In this document: positions 46,386 through 64,000 of the stretch, in pieces
Position numbering within the stretch: the first letter of the stretch is position 1
How the letters are laid out: each line of letters begins with the position of its first letter
NCBI RefSeq assembly: GCF_019393635.1
Contig: NC_057864.1
Coordinates: 441,748,322 to 441,812,321, forward strand
DNA: 64,000 nt
From: Dromiciops gliroides
Lineage: Eukaryota; Chordata; Mammalia; Microbiotheria; Microbiotheriidae
Direction of reading: 5' to 3'
The notes under the pieces: model-generated
The model's database searches: none
What the model was told of the DNA's origin: nothing
What the model saw: the letters and a program-made list of their open reading frames with translations, nothing else
Translations under genes and position numbers: made by a program

Positions 46386-47062
46386 AGGATCTCTGGGGCA
46401 GTAGTTGGTCCAGTAGATGGAGTGCCTATTCTGGAGTCAGGGAGATTGAACTTTTGGGGTTTAAATCTATCCTCGGACACTTACTAGCTGTGTGACCTTA
46501 GGCAAGTCTCTTAACCCTATTTACCTCAGTTTCCTTATCTCTCAAATGAGCTGGAGAAGGAAATGGCACACCACCCAAGTATATTTGCCAAGAACACCCC
46601 AAATGAGGTATGGTGTTATCAGGAATAACTTCTTACCTGCTCAGGAAGGCTAACTCACCCAAAGAATTGGAGGCTCATAGCAAATCTTGTAAAATAAAAG
46701 AGATTTATTAGGAGAGAGAAGAATATATGGTCAGGAGACAGTCACTATGGAGACTGAGTAAGAGAGTAAGGTGTCAAAACAACTGGGAGGAGATTGAAAC
46801 AACTGGAAGGGGATGCACAGCAACTGAGAGGGGCAAAACACCTGAGAAGAGAAACAACTGGGAAGGAATGCCTAGAGTATGAATAGCACCCATCCATATC
46901 AATATATTATCTTTGTTCTTTTCCACACTGCATTGCTGAGGTGGGGGGACAGAGCTCTTTTTCCCTTGGGAAAATTTAAGGATTTCTTACGGGTTAGGGC
47001 CTTTGGGTTTCTTGGGGTCCCACTACAATGAGAAGTCGGACACAACTGAAAAACCCAACAAA
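46386..47062 (+). mobile_element. SINE with RTE/BovB-type tail, split by an LTR
   Basis: Head to CCAAATGAGGTATGG lies at 46386-46613. The missing tail GAAGTCGGACACAACTGAAA resumes at 47032. Confidence 0.85.
46614..47027 (-). mobile_element. Solitary LTR of an endogenous retrovirus, inside the RTE-tailed SINE
   Basis: 414 bp starting TGTAGTGGGACCCC and ending CCTGATAACA on the minus strand, with AATAAA near its end. The flanks ATGG/ATGA match at three of four bases. Confidence 0.7.
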
Positions 47063-47164
47063 TCTGACACCACCTGTGTGACTTTGGATAAGTCACTTGA
47101 CTCAGTTTCCTTCTCTGTAAAATGAGGGATCTGTACTACATTTTTTTCTAAATCCTCTTCTACC

Positions 47165-48275
47165 TGTAAATCTTTTTTTCCCCTTTTTTATTGAATAGAA
47201 TTTTATTTTTAAAATATATGCAAAAACAGATTTTAACATCAATTTAAAAAAAACTTTGTGTTCCAACTTCTTTTCCTCCTCCATTCCCACCCCCACCCAC
47301 TAGAATTCAAGCATTTTGAAATAAGTTATACATGAGTAGTCATGGAAAACATTCCCACATTAGCTAGGTTGTGAGAGAAAACAGTCAAAAAACCCTAAAA
47401 CTTCAGATTGAGGAATTGTCAAAGAGGAGAAAAAAATGTGTTTCCATCTGTTTTCAGATACTATCAGTTCTTTCTCTGTGGATGGGTTGCCATTTTCATA
47501 AGTCCTTCAGGGTTATATTGGATCATTGTGTCATGGGGTGCAGAGCACCCCAGAAGTTCTCTGGGGCACACAAGGAATCTTCTCCTTGAGAAACTAAACC
47601 AGAGGACAGATAACGCCTAGAGAGATAAACTGAACCAAATCGGACTGAGCTAGTTTGGGATTCCTACCCTTCATTCTGGTCTCCCTTATCCTGGGGAGAT
47701 AAATTTGGGTGTGGCTGCGGCCTTTGTGTTCTGAAGAGGGATCCATAGCCACCCCTCACCCAATTCCTCTAGTCACTACCAGTGGGGGATGGTCCTCCAC
47801 TCCTCACCCAATTCCCCCAGCTACCACCAGTGGGGGATGGTCCTCTCTCACTAAAGGAACTTTAGGCAGATGGTCCACCCCCATCAGTCCTTTATAAAAG
47901 TACCTTCCAGTCTCCTGTTTGAGGAGATTTGGTACCTCTGAGCCATGTGCTTTATGCCAAATCTCCCCATGAAAAGTCCAAGGATTTCTTTCATGGTTTT
48001 CCTCCCCCACCCTTCCCTTCCCTTGCTCCTAAATAAACTACCACCTTATTCTAACTAAGTTTTGTGTGCAAGAGGGTGTAATTCTTTAAAGAGGAATTCC
48101 TAAGAACCCCATCTACTCCCACCAACCTGTACCCCATTTTCCCACCATATCAATTGCCTTGCTGAAAATAACCACATGCTTTCCAGATCATCTTACACTA
48201 TTGCTGTTATTTTTTATATAGTACATTTCACTCTGTTTCAGTTCATGTAGGTCTTTCAGGCATTTGCTATGAAAA
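47165..48275 (-). mobile_element. L1 3'-end fragment, antisense, split by an LTR
   Basis: TTATATTGGATCATTG before the insert continues as ATTGCCTTGCTGAAAATAAC after it. The unbroken form at 16080-16110 shows the two halves are contiguous. Confidence 0.85.
47529..48152 (+). mobile_element. Solitary LTR of an endogenous retrovirus (family A), copy 2
   Basis: 624 bp from TGTCATGGGG to CCACCATATCA, with a perfect 4-bp duplication ATTG. ATAAAAGTA lies near 47893 and AATAAA near 48031. Same family as 34636-35233. Confidence 0.9.
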
Positions 48276-48511
48276 GACCTGAACTGAATAGAAAATTTGA
48301 CTTTCAAATACAAGACCCTGGAGAAGCATAAAAAGGTAAACAGGAAAAAGACTTCATGAGGGATATTAAAAGATCAAACTGTTTATATTCCTACATGGGA
48401 AGATAATACTTCGAACTCATAAGAACTATCTTAGTAAGGAATTCACAGAGGTCACAGGTCTGAACTGAATATGAAGGGATGATATCCGTAAAGCATTTAT
48501 GTTTTGTTCTT

Positions 48512-48616
48512 TGTGGGGCAGACAGGGTGCGGTGTCATGTCTGGGGCCAGATTTGGGCTTGGGGCCTACTGAGTCCAGGGCTGGTACATTGTTCACTGTG
48601 CCACCTAACTAACCCA
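48512..48616 (-). mobile_element. Degenerate tRNA-derived SINE
   Basis: TGGGGCAGACAGGGTGC..CCACTGAGTC-like core and GTGCCACCTAACTAACCC end; strongly diverged. Confidence 0.6.
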
Positions 48617-48785
48617 TGATGACATCTTTAAAATAGGGTTGAGGTGTAGGAGGAATAGACTGGGGGAGGGGGAAGAGGAGAGATGGTCTGGGGAGAGGTA
48701 GTTCACATGAAGGAAACAAGAAAAAAAGCTTATGGAGGGGAGGGGAAGAGGGGGAAGGAATTGGGGAGTGAGTGAACCTTAATAT

Positions 48786-49626
48786 TGTATGGAGCAAACT
48801 GCCTCAGTTTACCCAAATAACTCGAGGAGACCACCAAGTCAAGCAGAGACAGATTTATTACATCCTCATGAGGACGGGCAAAACCCAATTACACATTGAA
48901 GTCTTGCAAAGATATGCCCAATCCTCTAGGTTTTTATAGTAATCTTGAAAAGGACTGTCCCCACATACACCTAGGGTGGATGAGCTCACAATCTAACATC
49001 CAATCCTGTCTCACCCAGGGTGCGTATGGAGACATGCATACGTGTTCCAGGGACAAGGGAGAAAAGGGGAGGGGGAACAAGGTCAAACCAAAGGAAAAGG
49101 AAACAGGGGAGTGAGAGTCAGATGTTTCACATCTCACAGTTCCCACTGACTCCCCTCTCCAGGCCCCTGTCTCTAAAGATAAGGATGACAGGGTTAAAAT
49201 TTATCTTTGGCTATGTTGGGAAGAAAAGAATAATCCATTGTTGGGACCCCAAGGCCAAGGGGATTCTGCTCTGAGAAAAAGAGACAATGTTACTTAACAT
49301 CTGGTCTCAACTCAATGGCTGCATTCTGTGCCTAGTCCCATCCTTTCTTCTTGAGTCCCGAGTATTGAATTGGTGGGCAAACTCCCTGACCCACTGACTG
49401 GGGTTCTGACACATGATAGATTGCAGACAAAACTAATATGTAGCTGACAAGTGGGGAGACTGAGCAGAAGTAAAAATACTGTTAATTGGCAATAAAACTT
49501 AAAGGAGACAGTGAGAATTTTGACAAGCAATAAACTTCTAACAAACTATACTGGGGCAGGTCTGGGTACCTTCCAGACCCCATGGTCAGAGTTTAATCTG
49601 ACTCAAATCCATAATCATATCATACA
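48786..49626 (-). mobile_element. Solitary LTR of an endogenous retrovirus (family F), inside L1
   Basis: 841 bp with ends TGTATGATATG and GCTCCATACA on the minus strand and a perfect 4-bp duplication ATAT. CTATAAAAACC and, further on, AATAAATCTG lie in the right order on that strand. Confidence 0.85.
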
Positions 49627-50142
49627 ATATCATCAGAATTGGCTCAAAGAAGGACTAACATACATACTCAAGTAGGTATAGTAATATATTTTTGACCTGA
49701 GGGAGGGGAAGGAAATAAAGTGGGGGTGGGAAAAGGGGAAGGAGGGAAGGGCAGATTGGAGGAGAGAGCAGTAAAAAGCAAAACACTTTAGAGGAAGGTG
49801 ATGTTCTGCATTACTGCACAAGTATGACATATTGAATTGCTTGATTTCATAGGGAGAGTTGAGGAGAGAGGGAGGGAGGAAGAAAATTTAGAACACAGAA
49901 TTAGCTCAAAGACCTTAATCTCATCAGAGTGGTCTCATAGAGGGAATAACATTCACACCCAATTGGGAGCAGTAATCTATTTAACCCTACAGGAAAGTAG
50001 GAGGGGAAGAGGCTAAGGAAGGAAGGGTGAAAAAAAGGGAGTGCAGAGCAGGGAAGGGGATAGTTAGAAATAAAACACTTTTGAGGAGGAATAGGTTAAA
50101 AGAAGATAGAAAACAAAACAAAACAAAACAAAAAACCAAATG

Positions 50143-50278
50143 GGGGCAGCTAGGTGATAAAATACTGGCCCTGGATTCAGGAGTACCTGAGTTCAAATTC
50201 GGCCTCAGACACTTGACACTTACTAGCTGTGTGACATTGGGCAAATCACTTAACCCCCATAGTCCTGCAAAAAAAAAA
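50143..50278 (+). mobile_element. tRNA-derived SINE with short internal deletion
   Basis: GGGGGCAGCTAGGTGATAAA head joined early to ACTGGCCCTGGATTC. Confidence 0.93.
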
Positions 50279-50597
50279 GAATATAAAAAATAGAGTAAAT
50301 ATCATGGGAAGGCAATAGGATGGAGGGAAATAGTTATGATGATTGATTATAATGGAAAAAGTATAGTACCTACCTTGCTGGGCTATTATGAAGAAAATTC
50401 TCTGTCAAGTTTAAGGTACTATATACAGGTTATGATGAACAGGATACTATCAGAAAAATCTGGAAAGACCTACATGAACTGAGACAGAGTGAAATGTACT
50501 GTCTACCTGTAAAGCTATGATCCTATGATCCACTACATGAGTTATTGTATGGGAAAACATTGAAAATGTATAAAACATTATCAAAATATAAGGTGGT

Positions 50598-50745
50598 AGG
50601 GGCAGCTAGATGGTGCAGTGGATAGAGCACCGGCCCTGGATTCAGGAGGACCTGAGTTCAAATCCGGCCTCACATACTTGACACTTACTAGCTGTGTGAC
50701 CCTGGGCAAGTCACTTAACCCCCACAGCCCCACCCCACCCCCAAA
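50598..50745 (+). mobile_element. tRNA-derived SINE
   Basis: AAAATATAAGGTGGTA is repeated on both sides. Confidence 0.96.
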
Positions 50746-50784
50746 AAATATAAGGTGGTAAAGACAGAATGTAAAGGATGTAAA

Positions 50785-50945
50785 GACAGAAAACATGGGT
50801 TCAGCTCCTGATTCTGCTGCTTTATTATCTGTTGGACAATGGGACAAATCCTTTCTTCTCTCTGAACCTCAGTTTCCTCATCTGTAAAATGAGAGTAGAC
50901 GATATCTAAGGCCTCTTCCAGGTCACATAGTCCAAAGATACACAG
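50785..50945 (+). mobile_element. MIR-like SINE fragment
   Basis: CCTCAGTTTCCTCATCTGTA then AAATGAGAGTAGACGATATC. Confidence 0.8.
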
Positions 50946-51415
50946 AGTAACAAACCTCGATGAATGCGAACATAGTGTATTTAAACACTATAAAACTATA
51001 GTGGCATAAAAGTAGAATGCAAATGCAAATAATTAACAAGTCTTTTCAGCTCAACACCTGTTACCACACCCAGGAGGAAAAGGTTGTCCTTCCATTCTCT
51101 GGGCTCCATGAACTATCAAACCACAAACACCTAGGGTAAAGGTTAGTTATGGGGAAGAAAAATACAATAGCAATAAAGCAGGAAAATGACTTCCTTGTGG
51201 TTCTATTGAGTCCATTTTTTCATCTGCACTTTTGGGGTTATACTCTGTCACAAAAGCAGCATTTAATGAGAGCATATACCGCTCAAACAGGGGACGATCA
51301 GGACCTAGAGATCTGACTGACATAAAGAGGCAGGTAGGACAATGAGGGGAGGTGGAGGGGCATCAAAGCAGTATCAGGAAGTAATAGGATGTCTAGGCTT
51401 GTTAACCGTAAGGAG
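50946..51415. other. No feature recognised
   Basis: Unique sequence; nothing identified. Confidence 0.35.
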
Positions 51416-51418
51416 ACA

Positions 51419-51584
51419 GGGGGCGGCTAGGTGGCGCAGTGGATAAAGCACCGGCCCTGGATTCAGGAGTACCTGAGTTCAAATCCGACCTCTTGACACT
51501 TGACACTTACTAGCTGTGTGACCCTGGGCAAGTCACTTAACCCCCATTGCCCCGCAAAACAAAACAAAACAAAACAAAAAAAAC
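51419..51584 (+). mobile_element. tRNA-derived SINE with (AAAAC)n tail
   Basis: GTAAGGAGACAG is repeated on both sides. Confidence 0.96.
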
Positions 51585-51882
51585 AGTAAGGAGACAGAAG
51601 ATTCCAAAGATCCTCTGTTGGACTAAGGAGATCCAGTAGCAGGTGGCAGGAATTTAGAGGCTGTATCCTACTCCTTTCTAAGGTCAGAGGTGGGTCAGAG
51701 AGGTGGTTAGAGAGGCCCAACATTCATCTTAGAGAATTGGAGTAGAAAGGAGAGAAGCAAAGTATGGATAGTTACTGTAACTGAGGAGTACAAGGCGGAG
51801 CTTGATTCCAAAAAATATGGCAAAAACCAGTGTTTACTAGAACCAACTTAGAGAAGGAGCAGTAAACAGCAAGGCTGCAGCC

Positions 51883-52350
51883 TGTGAGGGAAAAATCCAT
51901 CCTCTTCTCAATAATTCTCAGGAACTCATCGGCGAGGTGACAAAGGCTTTATTTTCTTCTCATGAGGAGGCACCCTAGTGTGCAGCTAGTGGATGCCCCT
52001 AAAGGGGGCTCGCAGGCCCTGTTTTATACCCTAGTCCCTAATGCAAATGGACCTTCCCCTTTTTCATCACTGCTCGGGGTTACAATCTACGCGCAAAAAC
52101 TAGCTAATCAGAACGCAGTATTCCCACCCCTCTTCCTTCTATGGGCATAACTCAGGAGTGGACCTTATACTTCCTTATATGGACAGAACTCTGGAGAGGA
52201 CCTAATTGAGACCAGGGCTCCTTGAACCATGTGACCTTGCTAACCTGAGGGGGTGGAGGGGATCTGAGACCTTCGTCCTACAAACTGGTCAGGAGAGTAA
52301 GACTGACTATTATATCCACATTGAGAGGAGACAATTACCCATTTCTCACA
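51883..52350 (-). mobile_element. Solitary LTR of an endogenous retrovirus (family D), copy 2
   Basis: 468 bp starting TGTGAGAAATGGG and ending TTTCCCTCACA on the minus strand, with a perfect 4-bp duplication AGCC. AATAAAGCC lies near its end. The start matches 45103, in opposite orientation. Confidence 0.85.
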
Positions 52351-52410
52351 AGCCCTGATCTGTTAGTCTAAGACTCCAGTTTCCCATCCAGTGGTAAGAT
52401 TGGTCCCAAA

Positions 52411-52560
52411 GGGGCAGCTAGATGGCGCAGTGGATAGAGCACCGGCCCTGGAGTCAGGAGTACCTGAGTTCAAATCCAGTCTCAGACACTTAACACTTAC
52501 TAGCTGTGTGACCCTGGGCAAGTCACTTAACCCCAATTGCCTCACTAAAAAAAAAAAAGG
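52411..52560 (+). mobile_element. tRNA-derived SINE
   Basis: GATTGGTCCCAAAG is repeated on both sides. Confidence 0.97.
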
Positions 52561-52594
52561 ATTGGTCCCAAAGTCTGGGTCCAATATGTAGCGA

Positions 52595-53324
52595 GCTGAG
52601 TCAAATTTATGAGAATGAGTTATTCCTTCCCCAATTGATAAATGATCAAAGCATATGAAGAGGCAGTTTTCAGAAGAAATCAAAGCTATCTATAATCATA
52701 TAAAATTCTCTAAATCACTATTGATTAGAGAAATGCAAATTAAAACAACTCTGACATATCATCTTACACCTATCAGATTGGCTAATGTGACAGACAAAGA
52801 AAATGACAAGTGTTGGAAGGAATGGGGGAAAACTGGGACACTAATGAATGTTAGTGGAGTTGTAAACTAATCCAACCATGCTGGGGAACAATTTGGAACT
52901 ATACCCAAAGGATAATCAAACTGTATATACCAATATTTTATTTTATAGAAAAAATAATAACAAAATTCATCTGGAAGAACAAAAGCTCAAGGATATCAAG
53001 GGAACCAATGAAAAGAAATGTGAAAGAAGGTGGTCTAGCAGCAGATCTCAAACAGTATTACAAAGCAGTAATTATCAAAACAATCTGGTATGGCTGGGAA
53101 ATAGTGGTGAATCAATGGAATAGAATGGGTATGGTTTACACTATAGTATATGATTATAGTAATCTAGTATATGATAAACCCAAAGATCCAAGGTTTTAGA
53201 ACAAAAACTCATTATTTGACAAAATTGCTGGAAAAACTGGAAAATAATATGGCAGAAACAAAATATAGACCAACATCTCATACCGTATAGTAAAATAAGG
53301 TCAAAATGGGTACATGATTTACAC
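52595..53324 (+). mobile_element. L1 ORF2 fragments
   Basis: AGAGAAATGCAAATTAAAAC..AGATTGGCTAATGTGAC (ORF2 end) is followed by TTCATCTGGAAGAACAAAAG (mid ORF2), so the order is rearranged. Confidence 0.85.
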
Positions 53325-53862
53325 TGTGAGGGCCAAAATTTGATATACAGAGTGTTATTTGGGTGACTCGCCTTAATATTCGGGTCCTGGAAATAATGGA
53401 CCTTTTAGGTTCACCCTCCCCTCTGAACTGCCCTTTTTAGATATTTCTCCCAGGCCAATAAGAAAGGAGCTTTACAGCTTTAATTCACAGAAGGATCAGA
53501 TTTTATTACTTGGGAATTAATTAAACAACAAAGGTGAAATTAATAAAACTCAAAGACAAGGAAATAGGAAAAAGGAAATACAGATGAATACTCAACTCTA
53601 AACTTAACCTATACAATCAGCAGACCGTTTCCAATTAAGCTAGTTCAAAGGAATTTAGGGTTTTCAGTAATTAACTCACCAACACCTGGACAGTCTACAG
53701 TTGCCTGCGCCACCTGGGAAAGCAGCCACATTCTTGAAGAGCCTAATCTTCCCTTCAGGAAGCATTCGATCTTTCCTCCCCAAAAAGGGGAAGGTCCTTC
53801 AAAAACTGCCTCTGGAGAGTTCTCCTTCTGACATGACATTTTCAGGTGTCATGGACACATTA
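53325..53862 (-). mobile_element. Solitary LTR of an endogenous retrovirus (family C), copy 2
   Basis: Begins TGTGAGGGCCAAAATTTG on + and follows 42185-42880 closely through CTCCCAGGCCAATAAGAAAG and CAAAGACAAGGAAATAGG. The right border is approximate and no duplication is confirmed. Confidence 0.75.
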
Positions 53863-54270
53863 CTAAATTTGGCTTTGATTCGGACACATGGTGGTAAGAA
53901 GTGTTATAGACTGCATAACTACCTCGACCCTGTATTATATAATGGGGAATGGAATGGAATGTAATATATAATATATATCGAGTTTGAGTATGAGTTCTAT
54001 TTTGAAGAACTCTCACTGTTTAATTTGATCATTGACAATGCTATGCTAAGGATTAGTAAAAATCCAACAGTTCAACAGCTAAAGAAGTGAGTCCAGCTTT
54101 CCAAACCAGAATCCAGACCAGAGTCTAGTTTTCTCCTGATGACTACTCCAAGAAGACAAGAGCTCAGAGACTTTAAATGAACAGTTTTGTTGTTTTTCTT
54201 TTTTCCTTCTGTGGAAAAAAAAAATGGCCTCACAATACATAAAGGGTGATATCATAAGCAAATTAAGAAA
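53863..54270. other. No feature recognised
   Basis: Unique sequence with an AT-rich patch at 53960-53980. Confidence 0.35.
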
Positions 54271-54275
54271 GCATG

Positions 54276-54415
54276 GGGGGCAGCTGGGTGGTACAATGGA
54301 TAAAGCACCGGCCCTGGATTTAGGAGGACCTGAGTTTAAGTCTGTCCTCAGACACTTGACACTAGCTGTGTGACCCTGGGCAAGTCACTTAACCCCATTG
54401 CCCCACCAGAAAAAA
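54276..54415 (+). mobile_element. tRNA-derived SINE
   Basis: GGGGGGCAGCTGGGTGGTAC head with a short core deletion. Confidence 0.95.
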
Positions 54416-54913
54416 AATGTTAAAAATTGTTTTCCCATATAATTAAAAAAATAAAAACATGCTTTAAAGAAAAAAAAAAGCAGCTTTATATGTAGATTAT
54501 CTCCAGTAAGGTGATGGGTGGAAGATGTTAGTTAATAAAATATATGACTATTTATAAAAAAGATTTTAACTTCCTCAAAGTCAGGTATTCTCCTTATTAC
54601 CTCTACAACTTTCCAGTTTCTGACCATTGTAGATGTTTATTAAATGGGGCTTACTGACTCACTGATGGAGATGTGAAAAGAAACATTGTATTCCCACAGT
54701 ATAAGCTAACCTTAGAGCTTAAAAAAAGGTTAATATTAATTTACTTCCAACAGTAAAGCCATAAGGAAACAAAGTTGTTGGAGAGTACTGAAGAATTAAC
54801 TCTGAAGTTATTTAAGTCTTGTTTACTTTTCTTATTAAATTAGTATAAAGTAGTAGCAGTCAATAAAAGTCAGTCCTTATTCTGGATAATTTGTCTATTT
54901 AATATATATATAT

Positions 54914-54952
<39 letters not shown>

Positions 54953-55065
54953 CAGGTGAGCTATATTCAGTTTCTTCAGTTTGACATCACAATTGACTTT
55001 TAATTTTCATCAATCAATTCACTAACACTAGTCTTTTCTTCCTCCATATTTTTTCTTTCTCTCAC
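54416..55065. other. No gene recognised; (TA)n at 54901-54949
   Basis: AT-rich sequence containing a TATA dinucleotide microsatellite of about 48 bp. Confidence 0.6.
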
Positions 55066-55905
55066 AGCCAAGCTCCTGGAAACTTACCCCCAACCCCAAC
55101 CCCCACCCCAGCTTGAGACTGGGTCTTCTCTCTCACTTGGGCTAGAAATACAACAGCTAGTCACAAGCTGCATCCCATTACTGATCAGCAAAGAACGCCA
55201 CCATCCTAATCACCCAGGTTCCCTACCCAGGAGTCATCCTTGACTTTACACTCTCCTGGCACATATCCAATTAGTTGGCACATCCTGCTCCACAACATCT
55301 CTTGTATCAGTTCCCTTTTCTCCCCTCATGAGGCCAACATCCCAGTTTAGGCCTTCTTCACCTCTCCAAGACTATCCAGTCACCTTCTGGTTTATCTTCC
55401 TGCCTTGAGTGTCTTCCCTTTCCAATTCACCCTCCACATATCTGGCAAACTTGTTTTTCTAAAGCATAGCTCTGGTCGAGTCACTTGGTTGCTCAATGAA
55501 CTCTTCTGGCTCCTCCTCACCTCCAAAGTGAAATGGAAGCCCCTCAGCTCAGCATTTAAAGGCCTTTATGACCTGGTTACAGCCTGTTATATGACGCTCC
55601 CTTCATGCACTTATCCGTCTAGCCAAACTGGTTCTTACTGTTCCTCACAAAAAACACTCCATCTCTTGCACAGGCTGTTCCCAATGCCAAAAATGCACTC
55701 TCTCTTCACCTATCTCTAAGAATCCCCCAATTTCCTTCAAACCTAAGCTCAAGCACCACCCTTTTCCTAACAGAATTACCTGGTATTTACTTATTATGTG
55801 TGCATGTTGTCTCCTCTAATAGAATATAAATTCCTCGAGGACAAGGGCTGCTTCAATTTATTTGTATGTCCCCAGACCCTGAGTTCTGGGCACAGAAATA
55901 GACAC
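55066..55905 (+). mobile_element. L2 3' half, about 840 bp
   Basis: CCAGGAGTCATCCTTGACTT, CAGCATTTAAAGGCCTTTATG, GCCAAACTGGTTCTTACTG, TTCCTCGAGGACAAGGGCTG in LINE-2 order. The open frame at 55405-55719 is decayed L2. Confidence 0.88.
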
Positions 55906-56535
55906 TGATTTAACTTCTGGTTGATTGGTGCCAACTCTCACATCCAACATTTCCCCTTTAGGCTGCCTCTCTATTGTTTTGGGAGTAGCTCTGGCCTGCT
56001 TTCAGGTCACCAGCACCTTTAAGGCACTTCTAGCTTGGGAGAAGCTGACAGAGCGGGCCCTCTTTTGGCATAACCTTTTCCTCCATACTTTAACATTTAG
56101 GGTTTGGGTTTGCTTTTCTGAGCAATTCAAAACACGAAAGCAGTTGATCTCTTCTTTGAACCTACTGGATCCATGATCCAGACGGATTTCTAAATGTTTT
56201 CCACACGATTTGATATTGCAAAACAGTGGGGAAAAAACCAGTTACTAGCATCTAAAAAGGCAGATACCTTCAAGGAGATGAATGTTCATTGATAATAGGA
56301 AATGATAAAGGCCTTCATCTATATAGACCCTCATGCCTAATCAGAAATAATACTCAAGCCTCCACCAGAATGGCATTATGCTTTCATTTGTGTAGTGGAA
56401 GGGTCAAAAAGTCTAATAACTTGTTGGGTTACTTCACCTCTCTGAGCCACAAAGTCCCTCATCAACAAAATGGGGGAGCATGCAGGCACTGCCTCCTCAG
56501 GCACTTGGTGCAAGAAAACAGCTTTGAGGCATGAA
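55906..56535. other. No feature recognised
   Basis: Unique sequence downstream of AP4B1. The open frames are unremarkable. Confidence 0.35.
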
Positions 56536-56537
56536 AG

Positions 56538-56700
56538 AGAATCGGATCAGGTCAAGAACCTGGATTCCAGGCCTGGCTTGGGCACTCACTAGACTTGTGG
56601 TTTAGGGCCAGTTGACCCCCCCCCCCCATCTATGACATGAAGCAGCAGGAGCAGATAATGATGATCTTTCCAACACTAAGATTTCATGATCCTAAACAGC
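56538..56700 (+). mobile_element. MIR-like SINE fragment
   Basis: GGATTCCAGGCCTGGCTTGG..CACTCACTAGACTTGTGG core with a C9 run. Confidence 0.65.
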
Positions 56701-56716
56701 CAAACACTTTAATTAC

Positions 56717-56867
56717 TTTTTTTTTCTTTTGCAGGGCGATAAGGGTTAAGTGACTTGCCCAGGGTCACACAGCTAGTAAGAGTCAAGTGTCTGAGTCGAG
56801 ATTTGAACTCAGGCCCTCCTGAATCTAGGGCCAGTGCTTTATCCACTGTGCCACCTAGGTGCCCCCT
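56717..56867 (-). mobile_element. tRNA-derived SINE at the AP4B1 3' end
   Basis: CTTTAAT(T/C)ACTT is repeated on both sides. Confidence 0.95.
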
Positions 56868-56869
56868 TT

Positions 56870-57104
56870 AATCACTTCTACATCTTTACCTACATCTCTA
56901 TCATGAATGAAGCACACAGCACCACTGCAGAGATATGAAGTCATCTGTCCACAGAAAGAATGACCTTCAAAACCACCCAAGAATCCTGGTTCCTGGATTT
57001 CTACCTTCCCTTTCCTCTAATGTTATTCAAACTTAAGGAATCAGAAAACAAATGATGAACTTGGATCATTATTTATGCCTCTTTACAAAGGCAGCAAGAA
57101 TCTA
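56870..57104 (-). other. AP4B1 3' UTR region (end not fixed)
   Basis: This is unique sequence after the stop codon, bounded downstream by a SINE. No AATAAA is seen on this strand. An ATTAAA falls at the SINE junction (about 56867-56873), so the SINE border may have supplied the poly(A) signal. That is inference. Confidence 0.35.

Positions 57105-64000
<6,896 letters not shown>

Larger units (their letters stand above)
48276..50345 (+). mobile_element. L1 ORF1-ORF2 spacer fragments, split by an LTR and a SINE
   Basis: CTTTCAAATACAAGACCCTG..AGAAGCATAAAAAGG and GGAAAGTAGGAGGGGAAGAG match 20700-21350. Part of the spacer occurs twice (about 49627 and about 49915), so two fragments abut. Confidence 0.75.

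Noticed and set aside
45875-46480. 201-codon minus frame rich in Ser, Phe, Leu, Pro, and Lys/Glu/Gly-rich + frames
   Set aside because: They are translations of the GGAA microsatellite, which lacks stops in several frames.
55405-55719. 104-codon + frame
   Set aside because: It falls in a LINE-2 3' half and is decayed transposon sequence.

Overview
The window is vertebrate nuclear DNA from a marsupial. It carries three spliced host genes, all read from the minus strand, in a repeat-dense background. The marsupial call rests on about 35 copies of a tRNA-headed SINE typical of marsupials (GGGGCAGCTAGGTGG head, GAGTTCAAATCC B-box, TGACCCTGGGCAAG core), on SINEs with an RTE/BovB-type tail, and on the L1, L2, MIR and CR1/L3 fossils around them. 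The SINE density suggests an Australian lineage, but that is inference. There is no prokaryotic or viral genome here, and no CRISPR array, operon or tRNA/rRNA gene.

Genes, from right to left in the direction of transcription: (1) AP4B1, beta subunit of the AP-4 adaptor complex, 57105 to beyond 64000. Nine coding exons are visible, from about residue 105 to the stop. All phases match, giving 634 residues, so the full protein would be about 738 aa against 739 in human. (2) BCL2L15 (Bfk), 36225-40973, complete in four coding exons, 167 aa, with an 8-residue C-terminal tail on a 27-nt final coding segment. (3) PTPN22 (lymphoid phosphatase LYP), where only coding exon 1 (2826-2912, 29 aa) is inside; the rest lies beyond position 1. 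The order PTPN22-BCL2L15-AP4B1 and the shared orientation match the human 1p13 arrangement as remembered.

Region by region: 1-2825 is PTPN22 intron 1, with a direct repeat pair and a GA tract. 2913-36224 is a 33-kb intergenic stretch filled by SINEs, L1 fragments in both orientations, CR1/L3 and L2 remnants, a mariner-type MITE pair and several solitary LTRs. 36225-40973 is BCL2L15, whose introns hold L2, MIR and two oppositely oriented SINEs. 40974-57104 is a second repeat-rich spacer with at least six solitary LTRs, a 235-bp GGAA microsatellite and nested insertions. 57105-64000 is AP4B1, whose short introns contain only old MIR fragments and no young SINE.

The three genes do not form a pathway. 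AP4B1 acts in trans-Golgi vesicle sorting, BCL2L15 belongs to the BCL-2 apoptosis family, and PTPN22 restrains lymphocyte receptor signalling. No undescribed multi-gene system was found. The points most worth a second look are the BCL2L15 terminal exon beside a purine microsatellite, a 61-bp SINE with its own target-site duplication, the MITE pair, the nested LTR insertions with target duplications, and an unrecognised pseudogene-like stretch near 41.8-42.2 kb.
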